Shown piece by piece: positions 16,533-23,961 of a DNA stretch of 52,592 bases. The translations under genes and the position numbers were made by a program. Under the pieces are notes generated by a model. The model was not told where the DNA came from. It saw only the letters and a list, made by a program, of their open reading frames with translations, and made no database searches. How positions within the stretch are numbered: position 1 is the first letter of the stretch; each line of letters opens with the position of its first letter. Origin of the DNA: Dietzia aurantiaca (GTDB taxonomy: Bacteria > Actinomycetota > Actinomycetes > Mycobacteriales > Mycobacteriaceae); NCBI RefSeq assembly GCF_021033825.1, contig NZ_JAIFXZ010000021.1:1-52592 (forward strand), written 5' to 3'.

Positions 16533-17285
16533 ATGACCACCACTGCCGAGCTCGATGCCCAGATCCCGGAACGGCCCAGGCATCGGATGGTGGACAGGGT
16601 GGCGTCAATCCTCGAGGCGGTGGCCCGGTCCGGATCGGGGATGACGCTCACGGCGATCGCCAAGGCGCTCGGCGCACCGGTCAGTTCGACGCAGGGACTA
16701 GTCAACGGCCTGGTGGCCACCGGGTATCTGGACGAGCGGGACCGGGTCTACACCCTCGGGATGGCGCCGTACCTGCTCAACGTGATCGCGGGTCGCCCTC
16801 CCGTGACGCAGGTCCCCCACGACGCGCTCGAGGCGATCAACGAGGAGACCGGGATGGTCACCGTTCTCTCCGCCGCGGTGGGCGACGACCTCTTCTACGT
16901 CGATCACGTCTCGTCCGACCCCGCCTATGCGTACCTCGCCGAGAACCGTCTGCGGCGCTCGTTGCTCCGGACGTCGGCCGGGTGGGTCCTGCTCGCGGCG
17001 CGGGAGAACCGGGACCTCTGGGCCTACCTCAACGCCCGCCCCGAGGCGGATTCCGGCCGGGTCGAGGCCTTCCTCGAGGCGCTCGCGCAGATCCGCGAGA
17101 CCGGGATCTGCGCGGCGCCCCACGCCGCCGAGAAAGGCGCTGATGGCGTGTCGGTCGCGGTGACCGAGCGGGGCGGCACGATCGCCGCGGTGGGCGTCAT
17201 CGGTTCCCGTGCCGAGATCGACGAGCGACGTGACGACCTCGTGGAGATCCTCGGCCGTCACGTCGCCACCTGGCAACTCGACTGA
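16533..17285 (+). CDS. IclR-family transcriptional regulator
   Basis: A 250-residue regulator. The N-terminal winged helix (about residues 20-75) contains LTAIAKALGAPVSSTQGLVNGLVATGYL. The C-terminal effector domain has the IclR pattern FYVDHVSSDPAYAYLAE, LLRTSAGWVLLAA and GVSVAVTERGGTIAAVGVIG. IclR effector domains bind small organic acids. No ribosome binding site is visible; TAGGCT at 16520-16525 ends 7 bp before ATG 16533, so the transcript may be leaderless. A GTG two codons upstream is an alternative start. It probably regulates the divergent dehydrogenase operon and perhaps the convergent hydratase/TRAP operon, whose stop is 10 bp away. Confidence 0.88.
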   Translation: MTTTAELDAQIPERPRHRMVDRVASILEAVARSGSGMTLTAIAKALGAPVSSTQGLVNGLVATGYLDERDRVYTLGMAPYLLNVIAGRPPVTQVPHDALEAINEETGMVTVLSAAVGDDLFYVDHVSSDPAYAYLAENRLRRSLLRTSAGWVLLAARENRDLWAYLNARPEADSGRVEAFLEALAQIRETGICAAPHAAEKGADGVSVAVTERGGTIAAVGVIGSRAEIDERRDDLVEILGRHVATWQLD

Positions 17286-17295
17286 CCGCGCCCGG

Positions 17296-18111
17296 TCAGC
17301 GACCCTCGTAGTTCCCCGGTCGCTTCTCGCCGAACGCGGCGAGCGCCTCGCGGTGGTCCGCCGTGTGGTGGGCGAGGGCCTGCATGGCCGCGGAGAGCTC
17401 AAGCACCGACTCCAGGGACTGGTGCTGGGATTCGCGGAGGAGTTTCTTGGCCATCCGGACCGAGTGCGGCGGGTTCTTGGCCACCCGCGCAGCCAGCTCA
17501 CGGGCCGCGCCCATCAGCTCCTCGGGCTCGACCACCCGGGAGACCAACCCCCAGTCGAGCGCGGTCGCGGCGTCCACGCGGTCGCCGGTCAGCGCCATCT
17601 CGGCCGCGCGGGCCGGGCCTACGGCCTTGGTCAGCAGCCACGCGCCGCCGTCGCCGGGGATGATGCCCAGCTGGACGAAGCTCTCGGCGAACCATGCCCT
17701 GCTCGACGCCACCCGGAGATCGCACATGAGGGTGAGATCGCAGCCCGCGCCGACGGCCGGGCCGTTCACGGCCGCGATCACGGGCACCTCGCAGTGGTAG
17801 AGCGCGCGCGGGATCCGCTGGATGCCGTCGCGGTACCCGCCGCGCACCTCATAGGGGCTCCCCCCGAACATTCCGCTGCGGTCGACCATGTGCTTGACGT
17901 TGCCGCCCGCGGAGAACGCGGAACCGGCGCCGGTGAGGATGACGGCACGCACGTCGGGGTCGGCGTTGACGACGGACACCCGGTGGACGAGCGCCTCGAT
18001 CACACGGTCGTCGGAGATGGGGTTGCGAGCGTCCGGCAGGTTGATGGTCCAGGTCTCGATGTGATCGGCACGGTCGATCAGCAGCGCGTCGTCGGAGGTG
18101 TTCTCTGTCAT
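17296..18111 (-). CDS. Enoyl-CoA hydratase/isomerase (crotonase family)
   Basis: A 271-residue crotonase-fold protein. The first oxyanion segment is ILTGAGSAFSAGGNVKHM, and the second is VNGPAVGAGCDLTLMCDLRVAS, followed by FAESFVQLGIIPGDGGAWLL. By family it hydrates a trans-2-enoyl-CoA, or isomerises or cleaves a CoA ester. I chose ATG 18109-18111 because AAAGGA lies 6 bp upstream; the ATG two codons earlier abuts that site. It follows the TRAP permease gene by 67 bp on the same strand and is probably in the TRAP operon, linking uptake with CoA-ester catabolism. Confidence 0.88.
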   Translation of the reverse strand: MTENTSDDALLIDRADHIETWTINLPDARNPISDDRVIEALVHRVSVVNADPDVRAVILTGAGSAFSAGGNVKHMVDRSGMFGGSPYEVRGGYRDGIQRIPRALYHCEVPVIAAVNGPAVGAGCDLTLMCDLRVASSRAWFAESFVQLGIIPGDGGAWLLTKAVGPARAAEMALTGDRVDAATALDWGLVSRVVEPEELMGAARELAARVAKNPPHSVRMAKKLLRESQHQSLESVLELSAAMQALAHHTADHREALAAFGEKRPGNYEGR

Positions 18112-18178
18112 CGTCATTCCTTTGCGGGGAGGGTTGGAGTGGGTGTCGGAGTGGGTCGGTCGGTTGGGTCGGCTCAGG

Positions 18179-19462
18179 TCACATTGTCTCCGGGATCCAG
18201 AGCACGATGCCGGGGAATATGAGGAACAGCAGGGCAACCGCCAGCATGGCGATCACGTACGGGAAGGCACCGCGGAAGACCTCCTCGACCCGGCGGCCGG
18301 CGGAGCGGGCAACCACGAACACGTTGAGGCCCATGGGCGGGGTGACGAGGCCGACCTCGGCCAGGAGCACCATGAACACCCCGAACCAGATGGGGTCGTA
18401 ACCGAGCTCGACGACCAGCGGGAGGACGACCGGGACGGTGAGCGCGATGATCGCGATCTGGTCCATGAAGAAGCCGAGCACCACGTAGACGATGCCGATG
18501 CACAGCATGATGACGAACGCGGGGAGCGTGAGGTCGCCGATCCACGCGACGAGCGTCGGCGTGACCTTGGTCTCGGTGAGGAAGTGGCCGAAGACGTGTG
18601 CACCGATGATGATGGCGAAGATCATGGCCGTGGACTTGGTGGTCTCCACGAGGGTGTGTCCCACGCCGGCGAGGCTGAACCGCCCGCGCGCGATCACGAG
18701 AACCAGCGCCGCGACGCTCCCCAGCGCCGCCGCCTCGGTCGGGGTGGCCCACCCCATGTAGATGGAGCCGACGACGGCGAGAAAGACCAGTGCAAGCGGG
18801 GCGGCCGTGCCCAGTGCGCGTCCCTTCTCGGCCCACGTGGAGGGTTGCCCCGACGGGACGGTCTCGGGGTCGCGCAGCATCGTCACGTAGAGCATCACCA
18901 CGAGAGCGCACGCGATGATCACGCCGGGCAGGGCGCCGGCGATGAGCACGTCGCCCACGCTCACCTCGGCGGTGATCGCGTAGAAGACCAGGATGATCGA
19001 CGGCGGGATCATGGCGGCGAGGGTGCCGACCACCGCGACGAGGCCGCTCGCGGTCTTGGGGCTGTAGCCCTCGTCGATCATCTTGAGCGTCGAGGTCTGG
19101 GCGAGCGTGGCGGCCGCTGCGGTGGAGGAGCCGGACACCGACGCGAACGCGGTGCCCGCGCCGATGGAGGCGACGGCCGTGCCGCCCCGGATGCGGCCGA
19201 CGATGGCCCGCGCCGCGTCGAACAGTGAATCGAGCAGTCCCGAGAGCATCAGGAGGTGCGCCATGAGGATGAACAGCGGTACGGCGGACAGCGAATAGCT
19301 CATCACCGAGGTCGCGGGCACGGTCTGCATGACCCCGTCGACCACGCCGAAGCCGCCCACGGCGAACAAGCCGATGATGCCGGCACCGAGGATCGCGAAC
19401 GACACCGGGACCCGGATGAGGATGAGGACGAGCAGGAGCACGACTATGGCGAGTGCGAGCAT
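18179..19462 (-). CDS. dctM: TRAP transporter large permease (DctM type)
   Basis: A 427-residue membrane protein with about 12 hydrophobic segments. DctM features include VPVSFAILGAGIIGLF, GSSTAAAATLAQTSTLKMIDEGY, MIPPSIILVFYAI and a C-terminal LVTPPMGLNVFVVA. It is the main channel subunit of a sodium-driven TRAP importer. It starts 1 bp after the DctQ stop (read on the minus strand). It works with DctP and DctQ encoded just upstream. The imported acid is unknown; the CoA-ester genes nearby suggest a monocarboxylate that is activated by CoA transfer. Confidence 0.93.
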   Translation of the reverse strand: MLALAIVVLLLVLILIRVPVSFAILGAGIIGLFAVGGFGVVDGVMQTVPATSVMSYSLSAVPLFILMAHLLMLSGLLDSLFDAARAIVGRIRGGTAVASIGAGTAFASVSGSSTAAAATLAQTSTLKMIDEGYSPKTASGLVAVVGTLAAMIPPSIILVFYAITAEVSVGDVLIAGALPGVIIACALVVMLYVTMLRDPETVPSGQPSTWAEKGRALGTAAPLALVFLAVVGSIYMGWATPTEAAALGSVAALVLVIARGRFSLAGVGHTLVETTKSTAMIFAIIIGAHVFGHFLTETKVTPTLVAWIGDLTLPAFVIMLCIGIVYVVLGFFMDQIAIIALTVPVVLPLVVELGYDPIWFGVFMVLLAEVGLVTPPMGLNVFVVARSAGRRVEEVFRGAFPYVIAMLAVALLFLIFPGIVLWIPETM

Positions 19463-19463
19463 G

Positions 19464-20096
19464 TCAGATCTCCTCTGCGTGGATGCCGGGCTCGTAGTCG
19501 GTGGCGACTCGACTGAACGGGGTGGTGAGTTCGCGATAGAGGTCGATGGCCACCACGACGAAGCCGAGGCCGGAGGCCACCGGGATGATCGACTTCCACC
19601 ACCAGCTCGGAAGTGACAGTTCAGCCATCCCGGGTGGAGGGATCTCGGAGGTGACGAAGGAGAACTGCATTGCGCGCGTTCCCGAGTACACCAGGAGCAC
19701 GAGCCCGGCGAGGATGATGAGGTACGTGATCAGCAGCAGTACCTTGCGCACCGGCTCGGGGGTCTTCTCGAAGATCGTGACCACGGCGACGTGCGCGCCG
19801 GCGCGGTAGGCCGTGACCGTACCGAAGAAGGCGAGGGCCATCATCAGGTACTGCTCGACCAGGCCGACATTCCAGCCCAGCGGGGCGTCGAAGGCGGTCC
19901 GGGTGAACACCTCGAGCGCGGTGAGGGCGACGATGACGACGATCGCGACGCTGGCGATCACCGCGCAGAACGCGGAGATCCCGTTCTGGATGCGGTCGAG
20001 CCTCGGGTGGGTGTCGGTGAGGTAGCCGAACGGCGTCCGACGGGCGGGTGTGGATCCCTGGCGGGGGACGATGACCTCGGGTACCTGGTCGCTCAT
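19464..20096 (-). CDS. dctQ: TRAP transporter small permease (DctQ type)
   Basis: A 210-residue protein with four hydrophobic segments, as in DctQ. They include ISAFCAVIASVAIVVIVALT, YLMMALAFFGTVTAYRAGAH and VLLLITYLIILAGLVLLVYS. I chose ATG 20094-20096, which overlaps the dctP stop (ATGA); the longer frame upstream is antisense-like sequence within dctP. About 35 hydrophilic residues precede the first span, which is longer than usual. It stabilises the DctP-DctM complex. Confidence 0.88.
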   Translation of the reverse strand: MSDQVPEVIVPRQGSTPARRTPFGYLTDTHPRLDRIQNGISAFCAVIASVAIVVIVALTALEVFTRTAFDAPLGWNVGLVEQYLMMALAFFGTVTAYRAGAHVAVVTIFEKTPEPVRKVLLLITYLIILAGLVLLVYSGTRAMQFSFVTSEIPPPGMAELSLPSWWWKSIIPVASGLGFVVVAIDLYRELTTPFSRVATDYEPGIHAEEI

Positions 20097-21211
20097 GATC
20101 GCTCGCTTCCGTGCTCGGACTCCGCACGGGCGAGTGCGGCGGTGAAGTCGTCGAGGACCCGGCGGGCGGGCAGACCGATGCTCTCCAGGTCCTCGACCCA
20201 GGACTCCCGGACGGGCGCGGCCAGCGCCTCCCAGTGGGGGCGCTCGGCGTCCGTGACCTCGATCATCTGTACTCCCGCGTCGCGCATTGCCTGCTTCGAC
20301 TCGTCCATCGACCGGTTGATCTCGCGGCACACGGAGTCCTGTGCGACCTCGGACGCCTCGGCGAGGACGGCCTGCTGCTCCGGGGTCATCTCGTTCCAGA
20401 CCGTGTCGGAGACGGAGTAGGTGACCGTGAACGAGCCGAGGTTGGCACCGTCGGTGGAGTACTGGATGACCTCCTCAAGGCTGTACGGCGTGATGCTCAG
20501 GGGGCTCGCGAGGGTGCCTTCGACGGTGCCGCGGGAGATCGCCTCGTACATGTCACCCAGCGGCATAGAGACGCCGGCCGCGCCGGCTGCGTCCACCACG
20601 CGGTCGGCCGCGCCTCCGGTCGACCGCATGATCTTGCCGTGGAGAGCCTCGACGGAGTCGACGGGGAACGCGCCCGACATGGCTTCGTAGCCGGGGATAT
20701 AGGCGACCCAGAGCGGGTGCACGTCCTGCGGCGCGAGCTCGGTCTCGAACAGCGTGGTCCCCGGCTGCATGATCTCGAGCATCGCGTCACCGCCGACGCA
20801 CGAGTCCTGGGTGAAGCCGGGAAGGTCTCCCACGTTCGCCAGGGGGAGTTGCGTTCCCACGTACGCGGGGGAGACGGCTGCGATCTGGGCGATCCCGGTG
20901 CGCAGCACGGCGGGCATGTCCCGCTGCTTTCCGAGCTGGCCGGAGTCGAAGTACACGATCTCCATCCCGGCGGACGGCGCCGTGTCCCGGAGGATCTCCA
21001 TGAAGTCGGTCGTGCCGCTGCGCCCGATGGGGTGGGTGGCGGCGAAACTGTCCGCGACCCTGATCTCCAGAGGCTCGGACGGGGTGTCGGGCTCGCCGGA
21101 ACATGCCGTCGCGGCGATCGCCACGGATAGGCCGGCCGCGACCGTCGACGCCGCGCGACGGGCTGTGGTCCGCCGGGCTGTACCGCGGATCGGACGAGGG
21201 GGGCGTCTCAT
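20093..21211 (-). CDS. dctP: TRAP transporter solute-binding lipoprotein (DctP type)
   Basis: A 372-residue periplasmic-type receptor. The signal peptide ends in the lipobox AATAC (Cys37), so the protein is lipid-anchored. Family features include LEIRVADSFAATHPIGRSG, YFDSGQLGKQRDMP and LHGKIMRSTGGAADRVVDAAG, the last containing the Arg that usually binds the ligand carboxylate. ATG 21211 has AAGG about 6 bp upstream. It leads the operon dctP-dctQ-dctM-hydratase. The ligand is unknown, and the protein is about 40 residues longer than typical DctP proteins. Confidence 0.88.
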   Translation of the reverse strand: MRRPPRPIRGTARRTTARRAASTVAAGLSVAIAATACSGEPDTPSEPLEIRVADSFAATHPIGRSGTTDFMEILRDTAPSAGMEIVYFDSGQLGKQRDMPAVLRTGIAQIAAVSPAYVGTQLPLANVGDLPGFTQDSCVGGDAMLEIMQPGTTLFETELAPQDVHPLWVAYIPGYEAMSGAFPVDSVEALHGKIMRSTGGAADRVVDAAGAAGVSMPLGDMYEAISRGTVEGTLASPLSITPYSLEEVIQYSTDGANLGSFTVTYSVSDTVWNEMTPEQQAVLAEASEVAQDSVCREINRSMDESKQAMRDAGVQMIEVTDAERPHWEALAAPVRESWVEDLESIGLPARRVLDDFTAALARAESEHGSERS

Positions 21212-21235
21212 GAGAATCCTTAACTAGGGAACTCA

Positions 21236-21251
21236 CTACGCATATACGTAG
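21236..21251. promoter_or_regulatory. Dyad upstream of dctP
   Basis: CTACG-catata-CGTAG lies 25 bp upstream of the dctP start in the 229-bp gap to the LuxR-type gene. The arms are perfect. It is a likely operator for the TRAP operon. It differs from both dyads near iclR, so a different regulator may bind it. I see no other gene in this gap. Confidence 0.45.
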
Positions 21252-21440
21252 CAAAACGGGACGTCGCTAGACTATGCCGTGACGCGAGTCACTGTCAATC
21301 CCGCTGGGCGAGGTAGTTCGATACGACGACGTAGGCATCACTCGCGAGGAGCACGTTCGCTACCGGAGGGATTTCGACGGGTCAATGCCCCGGCTCGGGG
21401 CGTGCGAGCGGGGACTGCCAGTCCGGGCTCGTGTCCGGGA

Positions 21441-22058
21441 TCAGTGCGCGGGCTCGAGCCCGTTCCGCATCCCCCACGCCACGGCCTGCGCCCGCGTGGT
21501 GACCCCGATTTTCCGGTAGGCCTCACGGATGTACGACTTCACGGTGTTGGGCGAGAGATAGCGCGACCGGGCGATCTCCTCGTTGGAGTAGCCCCGCACG
21601 ATGAGTGAGAGCATCTCGGCCTCGCGGGGGCTCAGGCCCACGCCTTCCGCGGGCCAGTGATCGCCGGCGACGCCGCCGTCCCGCGCGCCGAGGTCCACCA
21701 CGCGATGCCCGCCGGCGATCGACTCGATCCCCTCGACGAGCGCCTCGGCGGGAAGCGACTTGGCCAGGAAACCGCTGGCGCCCGCGGCGAGTGAGTCCTC
21801 CACGGCCCGTGGGTCGGTCATGAACGAGTAGACCGCCACGGCGGCCACCCGCGGGTCGGCCGCCAGCTCTGTCAGCTGTACCTGCCAGTCCAGGGGAGCG
21901 GCGAACGTATCGAACAGTGCCACATCCACCGTGAGATCGGGGTCCGTCCGAAGCTGCGTTTCCACGACTGAAACACGGTCGTGAAACGGTGACAGCAGCG
22001 CGCGCACGCCGGCCACCACGACGTCGAAGTCGTCGATTACGCACACGCTGACCGGCAT
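21441..22058 (-). CDS. LuxR/NarL-type response regulator, orphan
   Basis: A 205-residue two-domain response regulator. The receiver domain (about 1-115) has the acidic pair IDD (Asp9, Asp10), phospho-acceptor Asp50 in VDVALFDTF and the conserved Lys in FLAKSLPAE. The C-terminal LuxR helix-turn-helix reads LSPREAEMLSLIVRGYSNEEIA and then YLSPNTVKSYIREAYRKIGV. I chose ATG 22056-22058 because the receiver fold starts there; a GTG at 22115 would add 19 residues without family support. No ribosome binding site is obvious at either start. No histidine kinase is in the window. It may control the TRAP operon next to it or the divergent whiB gene. Confidence 0.87.
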   Translation of the reverse strand: MPVSVCVIDDFDVVVAGVRALLSPFHDRVSVVETQLRTDPDLTVDVALFDTFAAPLDWQVQLTELAADPRVAAVAVYSFMTDPRAVEDSLAAGASGFLAKSLPAEALVEGIESIAGGHRVVDLGARDGGVAGDHWPAEGVGLSPREAEMLSLIVRGYSNEEIARSRYLSPNTVKSYIREAYRKIGVTTRAQAVAWGMRNGLEPAH

Positions 22059-22202
22059 GGGGAAAAGGTAGCAGCGGTTGGCACGCAACCTTGTCGGGGC
22101 CTGCCGATTCCTCACCAGACAGATGTGACCACACCCCTGGGGGTGTGGCGCGGTTCCTCAGGCTGCAAGAAGCTGAACGTCAGCGAGGAGGAGATGACCT
22201 GG

Positions 22203-22481
22203 ATGACACCGCCGACGGGGATCCGCCGGATCGACGAACGATGGGCATGGGCAGATCACGGGCACTGTCAGGAGTTGCCGGATCTGTTCTACAACTCCGA
22301 GGACGAGCCCAAGCGGGTACGCCGCCGCAAGGAGGCCGCCGCCAAGAAGATCTGTGCCGGTTGCCCCGTCCTGGCCGAGTGTCGCGAGCATGCCGTGACC
22401 AACAGTGAGTTGTATGGCGTCTGGGGCGGCTTGACCGAGACGGAACGTCACCGCCTGGCGGGCCGCGTCCGCACCGGCTGA
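22203..22481 (+). CDS. WhiB-family iron-sulfur transcriptional regulator
   Basis: About 92 residues. The four cluster-binding cysteines are Cys22 (HGHCQ), Cys51 and Cys54 (KKICAGCP) and Cys60 (AECREHA). They are followed by the GVWGG turn (72-76) that contacts sigma factor. Basic residues RVRRRK lie between Cys22 and Cys51. AGGAGG at 22186-22191 is 11 bp before ATG 22203 and 2 bp before ATG 22194, so either start is possible. WhiB proteins bind a [4Fe-4S] cluster and modulate SigA-dependent promoters in response to redox state. It is divergent from the response regulator, and its class (WhiB1-7) is not clear to me. Confidence 0.9.
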   Translation: MTPPTGIRRIDERWAWADHGHCQELPDLFYNSEDEPKRVRRRKEAAAKKICAGCPVLAECREHAVTNSELYGVWGGLTETERHRLAGRVRTG

Positions 22482-22497
22482 CCCCGTCGGCGGCGCG

Positions 22498-23961
22498 TCA
22501 GCGCACCGGGATCGCGACGAGCTTGGTCTCGAGAAACTCCTCGATCCCGGTCCTCCCGCCCTCGCGGCCCAGCCCCGACTGCTTGATGCCGCCGAACGGC
22601 GCCGCCGGGTTGGAGACCACGCCGACGTTGACGCCGACCATTCCCGCCTGCAGCCGCTCGGACATCGTCATCGCGCGGTCGAGGTTCTCGGTCATGACGA
22701 ACGAGACCAGGCCGAACTCGGTGTCGTTGGCCAGCTCCACGGCCTCGTCGTCGGTGTCGAAGGGGATCAGCGCGGCGACGGGTCCGAAGATCTCGGTCGA
22801 CATCAGTTCGGCCTCGGGCGAGACCCCGGTGAGCACGGTGGGCGGGTAGAAGAACCCCGGCCCGTCTCCGCGACTGCCGCCGGTCAGGACCTCGGCGCCC
22901 CGCGAGACGGCGTCGTCGACCAGCCCCTCGACCTTGGCGACGGCCTTCTCCTCGACCAGCGGGCCCACGTCCACGCCGTCCTGGACACCGTTGCCGACGG
23001 TGAGCGCGCCCATCTTCTCGGTGAGGCGCCTCCCGAACTCGTCGATCACCGAGCGGTGCACGAGGATCCGGTTGGCGGACGTGCACGCCTCACCCATGTT
23101 GCGCATCTTGGCGGCCATGGCGGCGTCGACCGCGGTGTCCATGTCCGCGTCCTCGCACACGACGAACGGTGCGTTCCCGCCCAGTTCCATGGACGTGCGC
23201 AGCACCCCGCGTGCGCACTGCTCGAGCAGCGTCCTGCCGACGGGGGTGGAGCCGGTGAACGACAGTTTGCGGGCGATCCCGGAGTCGATCCACGGCTCCA
23301 CCACGCTGCCGGCCGAGGTCGTGCACACGACGTTGAGAACGCCGTCGGGCAGCCCGGCCTCCCGCAGCAGATCGACCACGTACAGCGAGGTCAGTGGTGT
23401 GAGGTTGGCGGGCTTGAACACCATGGTGCAGCCGGCGGCGATCGCCGGCCCGATCTTGCGGGTGGCCATGGCCAGCGGGAAGTTCCACGGGGTGATGAGG
23501 ATGCACGGCCCCACGGGCTCGGAGGTGACCATCAGCCGGGTGTTGCCGTCGGGGGAGCGGCGGGCGTCGCCGGAGATACGGCAGGCCTCCTCGGAGAACC
23601 AGCGGAAGAACTCGGCGCCGTAGGTCACCTCGCCGCGCGCCTCGGCCAGCGGTTTGCCCATCTCGGTGGTCATGATCAGCGCGAGCTCGTCGGCGTTCTC
23701 GAGGAGTAGTTCGTAGGCGCGCCGGAGGATCTCGGCCCTCTCCCGCGCGGGCACGGCCGCCCAGCTCGCCTGGGTGCGGCCGGCGGCCTGGATCGCCGCG
23801 GCGGCATCGTCGGCACCGCCGTCGGCGATCGTCGCCACGGATTCGCCGGTGGCCGGGTTGTGCACCTCGAACGTGGCGCCGGTGGCGGCGTCGCGCCACT
23901 GGCCGTCCACGTGGATGCCGGTGCCGAGGGTGGCGATGAGGTCGGCGACGGAGCGGGTCAT
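22498..23961 (-). CDS. gabD: NAD(P)-dependent aldehyde dehydrogenase, succinate-semialdehyde dehydrogenase-like
   Basis: A 487-residue aldehyde dehydrogenase. It shows ITPWNFPLAMATRKIGPAIA (cofactor-binding region), FTGSTPVGRTLL, the general base Glu in MELGGNAPF, the catalytic Cys in NMGEACTSANR and EIFGPVAALIPF. The NMGEACTSANR form is common in actinobacterial succinate-semialdehyde dehydrogenases. AGGAGG lies 6 bp before ATG 23961, which overlaps the stop of the FAD/FeS enzyme gene. It is the third gene of the aminotransferase operon and would oxidise the semialdehyde made by the aminotransferase: succinate semialdehyde if the amine is GABA, or aspartate semialdehyde if it is 2,4-diaminobutyrate from ectoine. 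Confidence 0.85.
   Translation of the reverse strand: MTRSVADLIATLGTGIHVDGQWRDAATGATFEVHNPATGESVATIADGGADDAAAAIQAAGRTQASWAAVPARERAEILRRAYELLLENADELALIMTTEMGKPLAEARGEVTYGAEFFRWFSEEACRISGDARRSPDGNTRLMVTSEPVGPCILITPWNFPLAMATRKIGPAIAAGCTMVFKPANLTPLTSLYVVDLLREAGLPDGVLNVVCTTSAGSVVEPWIDSGIARKLSFTGSTPVGRTLLEQCARGVLRTSMELGGNAPFVVCEDADMDTAVDAAMAAKMRNMGEACTSANRILVHRSVIDEFGRRLTEKMGALTVGNGVQDGVDVGPLVEEKAVAKVEGLVDDAVSRGAEVLTGGSRGDGPGFFYPPTVLTGVSPEAELMSTEIFGPVAALIPFDTDDEAVELANDTEFGLVSFVMTENLDRAMTMSERLQAGMVGVNVGVVSNPAAPFGGIKQSGLGREGGRTGIEEFLETKLVAIPVR

Noticed and set aside
22113-22115. Earlier GTG start for the LuxR-type regulator
   Set aside because: It would add 19 residues with no receiver-domain homology, while ATG 22058 begins at the usual receiver start.
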